The notes beneath the pieces were generated by a model that had not been told where the DNA came from, did not search any database, and worked only from the letters and a program-made list of their open reading frames with translations. Position numbers and translations under genes: made by a program. Shown in pieces: positions 33,217-43,900 of a DNA stretch of 64,000 bases. How positions within the stretch are numbered: position 1 is the first letter of the stretch; each line of letters begins with the position of its first letter. This DNA is from CAWIVH01 sp963839475 (GTDB lineage Bacteria > Acidobacteriota > UBA6911), in assembly GCA_963839475.1 (NCBI GenBank), contig CAWIVH010000005.1:62001-126000 (forward strand), in the 5' to 3' direction.

Positions 33217-36200
33217 ATGCTGCTTTCGGACCTTTCGATCAAGCAGCCTGTATTTGCGACGATGATGATGGTTGCCCTGGTAGTGCTGGGTATCGTTTCT
33301 TACCGGGGTTTGTCGACCGACCTTTTCCCGAAAGTCGACCTGCCGGTCGTCAGTGTGAGAACCCTTTATCCCGGGGTGGCTCCTGAGACTGTGGAGACGG
33401 AGGTCACCAAACGGATCGAGGAGGCGATAAATCCCATCCAGGGGATGAAGCACATCAATTCGACAACTACGGAAGGAGTGTCGATCGTCGTTGCTTTGTT
33501 TGAGCTGGGAACCGACATCAATACCGCCGCCCAGGATGTGCGCAGCAAGGTCAGCGCCTTGCGCCGCGATTTCCCGGCAGGGGTCGAGGAGTCCGTGATC
33601 GAGCGGATCGACCCGGCTGATCTTCCCATCATATCCCTCTCGGTTGTTTCGCCTGAGCTCTCACCCAAGCAGCTCACTTCTCTCGCGGAAAAAGTGATCA
33701 AAAAGCGGTTGGAGAACATTCAAGGGGTCGGGTCGCTGAAGATCGTCGGTGGTCAGCGGCGCGAGATCCAGATTCATATGGATCCGGGGAAGCTTAAAGC
33801 CTATGGATTGACCGTCCCGGAAATTGTAACCGCGCTCAAGCGCGAAAATCTTGAACTCCCGGCCGGCAAAATCAGCCATGGATCGATGGAAGAACTGGTC
33901 CGTGTCGAAGGCAAGTTTGTTTCTGCGGAAAAGTTCCGCGAACTGATTGTGAAAACCATTCGCGGCGTGCCCGTTTATCTGCACGAGATCGCCAGCGTTG
34001 AAGACGGTTACGAGGAGCAGCGAACCCTCGCATTGATTCGTGGGCAGCGCGCTCTGGCTCTCGAGATCCGCAAGCAGTCCGGCAGCAACACCGTGGATGT
34101 TGCCGAGGCCGTCAAGGCAGCAATCCCGCGATTGAACTCCGAACTCCCCGGGCAGACGCGGCTCAGTGTTGTCAAGGACACCTCCTTGTTCATCCAGGAA
34201 TCCGTCGATGACGTCCAGACTACACTGGTCCTGGGTGCCATATTCACAGTTCTGGTGGTTTTCGTTTTCCTGAACAGCTGGAGGAGCACGGTCATAACGG
34301 GACTTACGCTTCCGGTGTCCGTGATTGCGGCTTTTATCATCATGAAGGTTATGGGATTCACGCTGAACATCCTGACCCTGATGGGCCTGTCGTTGTCTAT
34401 CGGTCTGTTGATCGACGACGCCATTGTGGTGCGGGAAAACATCGTGCGTCACATGCAGTTTGGCCGGGACCACTATGAGGCTGCCCGGGTCGGGACCTCG
34501 GAGATCGGCCTTGCGGTCATGGCTACCACCTTCTCCATCATCGCGGTTTTTGTCCCGGTTGCCTTCATGGGTGGAATCGTAGGCCGGTTCTTTTTTGAGT
34601 TCGGAATAACCGTGGCTTTTGCGGTCCTGGTCTCACTATTCGTTTCCTTCACGATGGATCCCATGCTGTCGTCACGCTGGTATGATCCTGCGATCGAGAC
34701 CGGGATCCGCCGGCGGGGGCTGGCCAGGCTGCTCGAGGCATTTGACCGGCAGTTCCAGAACCTCCATAGGGTTTATGAACACGCCATTGCCTTTTCACTC
34801 CGCCACAGGTTCGTGGTGATATCTGTGGCGCTGGGCCTGTTTGCCGGGAGCCTTGCCCTTACTCCGCGCCTCGGCACATCTTTCATGACGGAGTATGATC
34901 GGGGGGAGCTCCAGCTTTCATTTAAGAGCGGGCCCGGCAGCAGCCTGGAGCAGACCGAGGAGATCGCCAAGGAGATCGAGCGGGTAATCACTTCCCACGA
35001 TGGGGTGACCTATACCTTCACCACGATCGGGGCAGGCTCCTCCGCCGCTTTGAATGAGGGCCTCATATATATAAAGCTGAAGCCGAAAAAGGAGCGCAAG
35101 GAGTCCTACAATGATTTCCGGGCGAACTTGAGAAAAGAACTTGCCTCTTACAGCCGCGCCATCACGAGCGTGGAGGAGGTGGAGGAACTGGCGGATGCCA
35201 AGCCCATTCAGATCAGTGTTCGGGGCCCTGATTTGGCAGCTCTTGACCGGATCTCCGCTGAGGTCGCAGACATAGTTCGCTCGGTTCCGGGAACAGCGGA
35301 TGTCGACCGGAGCCTGGATCGGGCAAAGCCCGAAGTGAAAGTCCGCATGGACCGGACGCTCAGTTCCGATCTGGGCCTTAATCTCGATTCGGTGGCTCTA
35401 ACCCTGCGCACTCTGCTCAACGGGGAAGTCGCGACCCAGTTCGAGGATGAGGACGGCGATGCTTTCGATGTCCGTGTGCGTCTGGCGGACAGGGATCGGA
35501 GATCGACCGATGTCATGAATGACATCGACGTGCTCAGTTCCAAGAAGGACGCTGCCGGCCGGGATATCCTTGTGCCCGTCGGTAACGTGGTTCACTTCGA
35601 GCGAGGCACCAGTTCCTCGCAGATTCGGCGCTACGATCTGCTGCGCGAAGTTCGGGTCAGCGCAAACACCATGGGGCGGCCGCTTGGAAATGTAATTGCC
35701 GATGTTGAAGCCCGCGGCAAGGATCTGAAACTCGCCCCGGGTTTCGATATCCTTTACACCGGGCAAACCGAGGATATGCGGGAAACCTTCGGGTACTTGA
35801 ACCAGGCGCTTATCCTGGCGGTTGTTTTCATCTACCTGATCCTGGCGTCGCAATTCGGTAGTTTTACACATCCCTTTGCGATCATGTTGTCCCTCCCCTT
35901 TTCGTTGATTGGTGTGGTCGGCATTCTGATGATTTCAGGCGACACCTTGAATATCATGTCGATGATCGGGCTGATTCTCCTGATGGGCCTGGTCACCAAA
36001 AATGCGATTCTGCTGATCGATTTTACGAACAACCTCCGCCGACAGGGTGTCGCGCGGAACGAGGCTCTGATCAAAGCGGGAAGCACCCGATTGCGGCCGA
36101 TCGTCATGACCACCCTGGCCATGATTTTCGGCATGTTGCCGCTTGCGTTTGAAATCGGCGCAGGCTCCGAGATCCGGGCCCCGATGGCTCGCGCGGTTAT

Positions 36201-36357
36201 CGGTGGACTGATTACCTCGACGCTCCTGACGCTGCTCGCAGTACCTGTGGTGTATTCGCTCCTGGATCAATTGACCGAAAGGCTGTTCGGGCAGAGGAAG
36301 GCAACCCAACGAGAAGCCGGACCCGATCCCAAGGAAGAGCCCGCAAGCGTCGCTTAG
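33217..36357 (+). CDS. RND efflux pump permease (AcrB/MexB-type, HAE1)
   Basis: A 1046-residue inner-membrane transporter with 12 hydrophobic segments and two large periplasmic loops. It starts MLLSDLSIKQPVFATMMMVALVVLGI, and the fourth membrane segment has LLIDDAIVVRENI with the two proton-relay aspartates near residue 400. The C-terminal set (SLPFSLIGVVGILMISGDTLNIMSMIGLILLMGLVTKNAILLIDF) is typical. It exports drugs or other hydrophobic compounds using the proton gradient. It is the last gene of the TetR-controlled operon. Confidence 0.95.
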   Translation: MLLSDLSIKQPVFATMMMVALVVLGIVSYRGLSTDLFPKVDLPVVSVRTLYPGVAPETVETEVTKRIEEAINPIQGMKHINSTTTEGVSIVVALFELGTDINTAAQDVRSKVSALRRDFPAGVEESVIERIDPADLPIISLSVVSPELSPKQLTSLAEKVIKKRLENIQGVGSLKIVGGQRREIQIHMDPGKLKAYGLTVPEIVTALKRENLELPAGKISHGSMEELVRVEGKFVSAEKFRELIVKTIRGVPVYLHEIASVEDGYEEQRTLALIRGQRALALEIRKQSGSNTVDVAEAVKAAIPRLNSELPGQTRLSVVKDTSLFIQESVDDVQTTLVLGAIFTVLVVFVFLNSWRSTVITGLTLPVSVIAAFIIMKVMGFTLNILTLMGLSLSIGLLIDDAIVVRENIVRHMQFGRDHYEAARVGTSEIGLAVMATTFSIIAVFVPVAFMGGIVGRFFFEFGITVAFAVLVSLFVSFTMDPMLSSRWYDPAIETGIRRRGLARLLEAFDRQFQNLHRVYEHAIAFSLRHRFVVISVALGLFAGSLALTPRLGTSFMTEYDRGELQLSFKSGPGSSLEQTEEIAKEIERVITSHDGVTYTFTTIGAGSSAALNEGLIYIKLKPKKERKESYNDFRANLRKELASYSRAITSVEEVEELADAKPIQISVRGPDLAALDRISAEVADIVRSVPGTADVDRSLDRAKPEVKVRMDRTLSSDLGLNLDSVALTLRTLLNGEVATQFEDEDGDAFDVRVRLADRDRRSTDVMNDIDVLSSKKDAAGRDILVPVGNVVHFERGTSSSQIRRYDLLREVRVSANTMGRPLGNVIADVEARGKDLKLAPGFDILYTGQTEDMRETFGYLNQALILAVVFIYLILASQFGSFTHPFAIMLSLPFSLIGVVGILMISGDTLNIMSMIGLILLMGLVTKNAILLIDFTNNLRRQGVARNEALIKAGSTRLRPIVMTTLAMIFGMLPLAFEIGAGSEIRAPMARAVIGGLITSTLLTLLAVPVVYSLLDQLTERLFGQRKATQREAGPDPKEEPASVA

Positions 36358-36366
36358 ATGTTCGGA

Positions 36367-36780
36367 TTACTCCGAATCTGGGGAAACGGCAGCTTTAGGC
36401 TGTGAACGGATGGAACGGGCTATCAATCCAAGGCCGCCTGCCAACAGCGCCAGCATGAAAAGCGTGTTGTAAAGGCTGGTGGGGCGGAAATAAATGTCCA
36501 TGTTCATGAGAATACCCGCGAGAATGATCCCGAAGCCAAGGATGGTCAGGGTCCAGCCGAGCACGGACTTGCCGTTGTAGAACAGCATACCGATGCCGAC
36601 CAGCATGGGGACCAGGCTCAGGCCGAAGGAATTAAAGCCCCAGATATGCCCCCAGGATGTGGTTACCTGGACCTGGTTCAGCAGCAAGTAGGTGCCGATT
36701 CCTACCATGATGAGCCCGCCGAAAAACTGACCAACTCCACCCGGCGTGCCGCCGGCTCCTACGATCTTCTCATCCCCCAT
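36367..36780 (-). CDS. Small integral membrane protein of unknown function
   Basis: A 137-residue protein with four likely membrane segments (GGLIMVGIGTYLLL, LSLVPMLVGIGMLFY, LGWTLTILGFGIILAGIL, LFMLALLAGGLGLIA). The Gly-rich N-terminus and overall pattern resemble DUF5668/LiaF-type transmembrane regions, but I cannot place it firmly. I chose the ATG at 36780 because AAGGAGGAG lies just before it; a longer frame to 36858 adds residues that do not look like a signal. Its stop is only 10 bases from the end of the RND gene, so the two converge. Confidence 0.75.
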   Translation of the reverse strand: MGDEKIVGAGGTPGGVGQFFGGLIMVGIGTYLLLNQVQVTTSWGHIWGFNSFGLSLVPMLVGIGMLFYNGKSVLGWTLTILGFGIILAGILMNMDIYFRPTSLYNTLFMLALLAGGLGLIARSIRSQPKAAVSPDSE

Positions 36781-36960
36781 GGAATGCTCCTCCTTGGGCA
36801 GGATTATAGGTCCAACCGGTTTCAAAACAATGCGGCAATTCATACTCAAACGCAACAATCTCTAAAACGCGAAGCCGATTTTGCATCCCGTGAGTGCCGG
36901 GTTGCTTGAGAGCAGCAGGTTATGCGATGAATACCGGTCGAGAATGGAGGAAGTTGACCT

Positions 36961-36966
36961 TATAAT
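36961..36966 (+). promoter_or_regulatory. Candidate -10 for elbB
   Basis: A perfect TATAAT lies about 24 bases before the elbB start. The region 17 bases upstream has no good -35. Confidence 0.35.
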
Positions 36967-36989
36967 GCTGGCGTAGCCAAGGAGGAATC

Positions 36990-37652
36990 ATGGCCAAGAA
37001 GATTGGTGTTCTGCTCGCGGGATGCGGCGTATATGACGGCAGCGAAATTCACGAAGCGACTTTAACCCTTTATTTCCTGGACGTCCATGGAGCGGAAATT
37101 GTATGTCTTGCTCCTGACAAAGATCAAATGCACGTGGTGGATCACCTTGCTGGGAAGCCGGCAGCGGGTACCCGCAATGTATTAAGGGAATCCGCCCGGA
37201 TCGCGCGGGGAGCCATCCGTGATGTTAAATCGGCAAAAGCTGCCGAACTTGATGGAATCATCATCCCTGGAGGATTTGGGGCAGCTAAAAACCTCTGTAC
37301 CTTTGCCGTCGATGGAGCTCAGTGCAAGTCCGATCCGGACGTTGCCCGCCTGTTGAAGGAAATGCACAGCGCAGGGAAGCCCATAGGGGCCTTGTGTATA
37401 GCTCCGGCCTTGATCGCGAATATTTTCGGCGCCCTTGGCGTGGAAGTGACCATCGGGTCCGACAAAGGCACAGCGGAAGCCCTGCAGCAGATGGGAGCGA
37501 AGCACAAGACCGCCTCGGTCCACGAAATCGTGGTTGATGAAAAGAACCGGATCGTCACAACTCCATGCTATATGACCGCACGAAGCATCAAGGAAGTTGG
37601 CATCGGAGCCGAAAAAGTCGTATGCAAGGTTCTTGAAATGACGGGAGCCTGA
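36990..37652 (+). CDS. elbB: Isoprenoid-biosynthesis-associated glyoxalase ElbB
   Basis: A 220-residue DJ-1/PfpI-superfamily protein. The N-terminus (KIGVLLAGCGVYDGSEIHEA) is the ElbB signature, and the nucleophile-elbow cysteine is in GALCIAPA (Cys136). The C-terminal PCYMTARSIKEVGIGAEKVV is typical of the family. E. coli ElbB shows weak glyoxalase activity and was linked to isoprenoid yield, but the true role is uncertain. AAGGAGG lies just before the ATG. Confidence 0.93.
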   Translation: MAKKIGVLLAGCGVYDGSEIHEATLTLYFLDVHGAEIVCLAPDKDQMHVVDHLAGKPAAGTRNVLRESARIARGAIRDVKSAKAAELDGIIIPGGFGAAKNLCTFAVDGAQCKSDPDVARLLKEMHSAGKPIGALCIAPALIANIFGALGVEVTIGSDKGTAEALQQMGAKHKTASVHEIVVDEKNRIVTTPCYMTARSIKEVGIGAEKVVCKVLEMTGA

Positions 37653-37663
37653 ATGCAGGCTCC
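37644..37663. terminator. Hairpin at the end of elbB
   Basis: GGAGCCTG (37644-37651) and CAGGCTCC (37656-37663) pair perfectly around a four-base loop, overlapping the elbB stop. No U-tract follows on either strand, so termination would be weak or Rho-assisted. Confidence 0.3.
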
Positions 37664-37683
37664 ATCTCCCGCGCGCCGCGCGG

Positions 37684-38554
37684 CTATAAAGTGTAGCGGC
37701 GGATCTCTTCGGGAGAAAAGGAAGGCGCAGTCGTTGTTTTGAATTGCTCCGCCAACCAGGCGGCGGCGGTCTCTATCGCTTCGGGGGGGAGGATATGGCC
37801 GCAATCCCACCAGACAATTTTTTTGGGCTCGCGCGCGGCCTGGAACAGCCGCTCTGCCTGCTTGGGTGGGACGGCTTTGTCGAACTTGCCGTGGAGCATG
37901 AAAATCGGACGCCCGGAGAACTGGCGCACCTGCTTCAACGGATCTGAAAAAGCCCTGGCAACGGAAATAAAGGGGGTATAGTCCGGGAGATCTCCTCCCC
38001 CGGCGATCACAAGGGCTTTGACGGCGGGTCGCCTCTGCAGCGACGCGCAGCCCAAGAAAAGCCCCCAGGGAATAGCCAACAAGTCCGATACGCGTCGCGT
38101 CGAGGCCGGGATGGCTGGCCAGATAGCGAATCGCCACGAGGCATTCCTCCTGCGCGCCCCGCCAGCGGCGCATCATTTCGAAGGGATTGGATTCGGTGGC
38201 TGTTCCACTCCCGGAGCTCCTTTCGCCGTGAAGCGGCAGGTCCAGTGTCAGGCTCGCGATTCCCTTCCTGAGCAGGGCGTGCCCGGCCATGTCGGACATC
38301 CGCTCTTTATCCAGATTCAGCCCGTGGAGCAGCAGCGCAGCAGGTGCCACAGGCCGGCCAGCCGGCATCAGGAGCAATGCAGGCATAGTTTCGCCGCCCC
38401 AACGGAAATCGAGCAGTATGCGCCGCCCCCCCTGAATATCGTATTCACTCCGGACGGAGTGATGAATTTTATGAGTCACCCGAATGAGCTCCAGTGCCTG
38501 TCTCTGTTTAAGGGTTGGAAGCGTAAGTTCTCCGGAATCATTTGTAAAGTGCAA
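37684..38554 (-). pseudogene. Alpha/beta hydrolase, broken by one frameshift
   Basis: The gene is split between two minus-strand frames. From 38554 the first frame gives a normal alpha/beta hydrolase with PAALLLHGLNLDKERMSDMAG and the nucleophile elbow GLVGYSLGAF, then drifts after about GLRVAAEAT. The other frame takes over near 38036 with AVKALVIAGGGDLPDY and goes on with the acid KFDKAVPPKQ and the histidine CGHILPPE, ending at 37684. Together they supply a full Ser-Asp-His triad. The total length minus one base is divisible by three and gives 289 residues, so one extra base near 38032-38033 explains it. It is a recent mutation or a sequencing error. Confidence 0.8.
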
Positions 38555-38667
38555 AGTGAATGGCTGCCGTGGCGTTAGCGGAGTTTATGTGCTTTGGCGG
38601 AAGGGGATGCATGGTGATGGATTCTGCTTGCTTAATGGGGCGAAATTCCTATGCTCTACGAATATCG

Positions 38668-38696
38668 TTCGCTTCAGAATCACGCGCGTTTATAAA
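38668..38696 (+). promoter_or_regulatory. Candidate promoter for the OPT transporter
   Basis: A TATAAA -10 at 38691-38696 lies about 30 bases before the start at 38726. The -35 (TTCGCT at 38668) is weak with a 17-base spacer. Confidence 0.35.
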
Positions 38697-38725
38697 GCCC
38701 GGCGCCGACCGCAAATGGAGGACTG

Positions 38726-40732
38726 ATGGAAGCTCCTGAATCCAAGTCTCTGCCGCAGAATGCCTATCTTCCCCTGGAACCTGGTACATCCTACCGGCCG
38801 CTGGTGGCTCCGGATGCCTCGCTTCCTGAATCGACCTTCCGGTCGGTGGGCTGGGGCCTTTTTCTTTGCACGATTTTCACCATCGCGTCGGCTTATTCGG
38901 GGCTTAAGGTCGGCCAGGTGATGGAGGCTGCCATTCCCATTTCGATCCTCGCGATCGGGCTGGCGCGGATATTCCGGCGAAGATCGAGCATTCTGGAAAA
39001 TGTCATCATCACGGGAATAGGCGGGGTTTCCGGATCGGTCGTAGCGGGTGCCATTTTTACCCTTCCAGCCCTTTATATTCTCAAGCTGGATCCGCACCCG
39101 GTCCAGACGGTGTTCATCTGCCTCGCCGGCGGATGTCTGGGGGTTCTGTTCCTCATACCGTTGCGGCGCTATTTCGTCCGCGAGATGCACGGTCAGTTCC
39201 CCTACCCCGAGGCAACGGCAATTACCGAGGTGCTGGTGACGGGAGAGAAGGGCGGGTCGCAAGCACGCCTTTTGTTGGAAGCTACTCTGGTGTCGGGAGT
39301 TTATGACTTTTTTGTAACCACTTTTCAGGTCTGGAAGGAGTATGTCAACCTTCAATTCCTCTCTCCTGTGAGACTTCTGGCGGAACGAGCCAGAGTGGTG
39401 TTCAGTTTCGATGCGATCGGCTTCATCCTCGGCCTTGGATACGTGATGGGACTGCGCTCCTCCATGGTTCTTTGCGCGGGAGGCGTGCTGTCGAATTTTG
39501 TTTTCGTTCCGCTCATGTGGATGATCGGGCGGGGATTTCCCGATATCGCGGTTTATCCGGCCCAGATTCCCATTTCGCAGATGACGGCTGCCCAGATTTT
39601 CCGGGGTTACGTTCGTTTTATCGGCGTGGGTGCCATTGCCACTGCGGGGATCTTCGGGATTCTCAAATCGCTGAAAATCATGGCAGGCTCGTTCAGCATC
39701 GCGATCCGGGCATTCCGCCGCGGTGAAAGCGCGGGATTGGAACGTACCGATCGCGATATTCCGGTCATTTCGATCCTGATAGGGGTTGCCGTAAGCGCTG
39801 TCGCCGTGGCGTTCTTCCTCGGGAGCTTGGACAGCTCGCTGAGCGCAGTGGCAGCCGGGCTTTTGCTTACGCTTGTGTTCGCATTCTTTTTTACATCAGT
39901 GGCCGCCAATGCCATTGCCACCATTGCGCGCAACCCGGTTTCGGGCATGACCATGCTGACCATTATCATTTCTTCGGTGGTTTTGCTCCGCTTCGGGCTT
40001 TCCGGGACGACCGGCATGTTTTTTGTGATGGCGATCGCGGGCATGGTGTGCACCGCGCTCTCGGTTTCGGGACAAACCATCACTGACCTCAAAACCGGTT
40101 ACTGGCTGGGCTCGACCCCGGCTGTGCAGGAGCGCGTCAAATTTCTTGGAGTTATCGCAGCAAGTGTGTTTGCGGGTCTCACTATTGTGATGCTGGCAAG
40201 AACTTTTCAGTTTGGGGAGGCCGCGCCCGGCGACTTCCGCACTGTGTTGCCCTCGCCGCAGGCGTCCATCATGAAGGCTCTGGTGGAGGGATTCATGAGC
40301 CGTCAGCCCGTGGCTTACATTCTCTTCGGGGTGGGTTCCATGACGGCTCTCATCATGGAGATGCTGGGAGTGCCGGCCCTGACGTTTGCCCTGGGAATGT
40401 ATCTGCCGCTCGAATTGAACACACCAGCCCTGGTGGGAGGATTCCTGGCACATTCGGTGAACAAGCGAGCGGAGCGGATCGGCGGGAAAAAGGGAAGTTC
40501 CTTGCGTGAGAGTGCCGTTATCATTGCTTCCGGGTTGATGGCCGGTGGTGCCTTGGGGGGTGTCTTTGGCGCTGCCTGCCGCTTACTTCCCAGCTATGCG
40601 GAGGATAAGCTCAAGACGCCGTTTTATGATTCCGATGCCATATCCCAGATGGTGTCCATCGTGCTGTTTCTGGGACTCTGCGCCTATCTGTGGTTCGGAT
40701 CCATCCGATCCGCGGCCGAGGCAGAGAAGTAG
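38726..40732 (+). CDS. OPT family oligopeptide/metal-chelate transporter
   Basis: A 668-residue integral membrane protein with some 15 hydrophobic segments. It opens with the family region TIFTIASAYSGLKVGQVMEAAIPISILAIG and continues with FPYPEATAITEVLVTGEKGG, a hallmark of OPT/YSL proteins. OPT transporters carry small peptides, glutathione or metal-nicotianamine-like complexes using the proton gradient. A GGAGG lies five bases before the ATG. It is divergent from the broken hydrolase. Confidence 0.92.
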   Translation: MEAPESKSLPQNAYLPLEPGTSYRPLVAPDASLPESTFRSVGWGLFLCTIFTIASAYSGLKVGQVMEAAIPISILAIGLARIFRRRSSILENVIITGIGGVSGSVVAGAIFTLPALYILKLDPHPVQTVFICLAGGCLGVLFLIPLRRYFVREMHGQFPYPEATAITEVLVTGEKGGSQARLLLEATLVSGVYDFFVTTFQVWKEYVNLQFLSPVRLLAERARVVFSFDAIGFILGLGYVMGLRSSMVLCAGGVLSNFVFVPLMWMIGRGFPDIAVYPAQIPISQMTAAQIFRGYVRFIGVGAIATAGIFGILKSLKIMAGSFSIAIRAFRRGESAGLERTDRDIPVISILIGVAVSAVAVAFFLGSLDSSLSAVAAGLLLTLVFAFFFTSVAANAIATIARNPVSGMTMLTIIISSVVLLRFGLSGTTGMFFVMAIAGMVCTALSVSGQTITDLKTGYWLGSTPAVQERVKFLGVIAASVFAGLTIVMLARTFQFGEAAPGDFRTVLPSPQASIMKALVEGFMSRQPVAYILFGVGSMTALIMEMLGVPALTFALGMYLPLELNTPALVGGFLAHSVNKRAERIGGKKGSSLRESAVIIASGLMAGGALGGVFGAACRLLPSYAEDKLKTPFYDSDAISQMVSIVLFLGLCAYLWFGSIRSAAEAEK

Positions 40733-40914
40733 CTGCCGGAACCGGCCTGGCCGCTTGCACGTCCTCGGGCTGGCCGAAGGATTCAGGGCAAAAGTCGGAG
40801 GGCAGCAAGACTCGACTTTGAAGTCGGTCCCGGTGTAAAATCAAGACTGTCTATGTGTGCCGCTTTCTTTTGTTTTATCAATTACATATCAACTTTCTGG
40901 AATACTAAAAACCT

Positions 40915-43900
40915 ATGATTACCTCAGATATGGAAAGGAGAGCGCAACGGCTCTCGCAGTTGACAGATGCGTTGGTTCGCCTCGCCCCGGCGGAGGACAG
41001 AGACCTTGTCTTGTCTCTCGTCCCGGTTGTTTTTTCGGACATGCCCGACCGGATCGCGTTAGGACTTGACGTAGATGTGCTTGCCCGGCGTGTCCACAGT
41101 CATTTTCGATTCATCACGCGGGAGATACCGCCGCCCACCCAGCTTTATCGCGGTGTCCCGGGACTTCATGTCTCCGTGCGCAACCTGTCGGAGGAGGAAG
41201 CCAAGGCTACAAGCCGCGGGGCCGATTTGCCCCTTGAAACGACGGTTGTCCAAACCCATACCGTGGATGCTCCTTTTATTTTTGAAAGCCTGAAGCACTA
41301 TTTCAGCAAAGCGGGCCTGCGGGTTTTTTCGGCAATCCATCCGATCTTCACGGTGCGCCGGCAATGGGAACGGGTGGTTTGGACCGGCGGGCCGCACGAT
41401 GACGGCAGCCAGGAGGTTTATTGCCACTTTCAGATTGAGCGTGTCGATTCCAAGGATCGCCTGCGCCGCATGGAGCACGAGATCTACTCGGTGCTGAAGT
41501 GCGTTTTTCTTGCGGTGGAGGATTTCAAGCCCATGGCCACCGTCGTCAAGGAAGCCGCACCGCGCCTCAGAAGCAAGGTGGGTGATGAAAAAGAGCTGGC
41601 TTCAGCGCGTGACTTTCTGGCCTGGTTGACGGATGAAAACTACGTCTTCCTGGGAACGGCGCGATACCGTCCGGGGGAACAGGGGAGGGCCGAGCGGATC
41701 CAGGATAGCGTGCGGGGGGTATTTAAGGATGACACGCTGCTTCCCGTGGTTTTCCCAGGGCTCATTGAGGACATCGAGTCCAGAATCATTCCGCAGGAGG
41801 GCGATAACCGGATTTTCGCCCTCGATTACTGCAAGAATGCTTCCGCGATCTATCATCTCGACCCGATTGACTATATCGTCCTGCGGGAATGGGGACAGGA
41901 TGGCAGCTTCGTGGGTGCGAAAGTTCTGCTCGGAAGATTTGCCCGCGGCACTTTTACACAGCGGGCGGATAAGATCCCGCTTTTGCGGGAGAAGGCCGAA
42001 TGGATCCTCAAGGCCTGCGACGCACTCCCCAATTCTCATCTGCACAGGGAAATCCGGGCAACCTTTGGACGGCTGCCGATGCGAGAGTTATTCTACGCTC
42101 CCGCCTCCAGCCTCAAGGCCGTTATCGAGCCGATCGTATATATGATGGGCGATGATGAAGTTGCCGTGAACTGCCGCGAAGGGGCCGGATATGCAGCTTT
42201 GACCGTGGCTTTTTCCCGGCTGCGCTATTCCTATGGTGTGGAGGAAAGCCTTAAGCAGGCCTTAGGCGAAACCTTCGGGCCCGTTTCCTTCCACACTTCC
42301 GTCGATTGCGGCGCTGTGAGCCTCCTGCTTTTCTATTTTGACAATGAACGGCTGGACCGTCCGGTTGAAGTCGAGGAAGTGCGGCAGATCGCTATTCCCC
42401 TTGTGACGACATGGGAGGTGCGGGTAGCGGCTCAGCTGGAAGCCGCCTACGGCGAAAAAGAAGGGCGACGCCTGTTCTACAGGTATGTCCGGGTAGATAC
42501 CCGCAGCGGACTCTACCGGGAGGTAACGCCTCCGGAAGAGGTGCCGCAGGACGTAAAGCATTTGGAAAACCTGGAGAGCCGGCTTGAAGTGAGAATGGTG
42601 CCGCGGACCTCGGACTCGGCTGGCCTATATCTATACTCCATCCGTCCTCTGGGTCTGACCGGCATTCTCCGCAGCCTCCAGAACCTGGGAATCCAGGTAA
42701 CCGATGAGATGAAAATTCCCCTCGCACTCCCGGAGTCCCGGCATTGCTACCTTTATCGCTTTGAAATCAGCTCAGCCCCGGAGCGGATCAAAGCCCTGCA
42801 TGAAGATGTGGAACGCTTTAAGGACGCCCTCCGGGCAGTGGACGAAGGCAGAGCGGCCGATGATCCACTGAACGGTTTGATCCTGCTTGCCGGTCTTACC
42901 TGGCGGCAGGTGGAGCTGATCCGGACCTTGCGGAATCACTTGATGCAAATCAAGCCTCACTACAACTTCGAAACCGTAAATGGAGTTCTTCTGCGCAATA
43001 GCAATGTCACGGCAGCTCTCTGGAACTCCTTTGCTGCCCGCCTCGACCCGGCATTGTCAGGGGACCGCGCGACGGCCATGCAGGCTGGCGAGAGCGGCAT
43101 TCAGGCGGCCATCCAGACGGTCTCCAATCTGGCAGAGGATGAGGTGCTTCGTGCCTTTGACAACCTTATCCGGTCCGTCATTCGCACCAATTTTTTCCAG
43201 GTCCCCGAACGGCCAGTGTTCTCGATCAAAGTCGACAGCCGGAAGGTGGAGGGGATGCCGTCGCCACGGCCCATGTTTGAAATTTATGTGCATTCCCGCC
43301 TCCTGGAAGGCATCCATCTCAGGGGAGGGAAGGTGGCGCGCGGAGGCATTCGCTGGAGCGATCGCCACGACGATTTCCGCACCGAAATCCTCGGACTTAT
43401 GAAGACCCAGATGGTGAAAAATGCGATCATCGTTCCGGTCGGATCCAAAGGCGGTTTTGTTCTCAAGGGTGAACTACCGGCACGTCCGGCGCTGGACAGC
43501 TACCTGATTGACCGTTATCGAGAATTCGTGTCGGGTCTGCTGGACGTCACCGACAACATTATTAATGGCAGGGTGCTGCATCCCCCTGAAGTGGTCCGCC
43601 ATGATGAGGATGATCCGTATCTCGTAGTGGCTGCTGACAAAGGCACGGCTCATCTTTCCGACACCGCGAACAGCGTATCCGGGCAATACGGATTCTGGCT
43701 GGGCGATGCTTTTGCCTCGGGCGGGAGCGTCGGCTACGACCACAAGCAGGTGGGGATCACCGCGCGAGGAACCTGGGAGTGCGTCAAGCATTGCTTCCGG
43801 CTCCTCGGCATGAATATTCAGAAGCAGCCTTTTACCGTCGCAGGCATAGGCGATATGGCCGGGGACGTTTTCGGCAACGGCATGCTGATGAGCCGTGCGA

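Noticed and set aside
36361..36376. Small perfect hairpin TTCGGA/TCCGAA as a terminator for the RND operon
   Set aside because: Only six base pairs, no U-tract, and it overlaps the end of the neighbouring gene.
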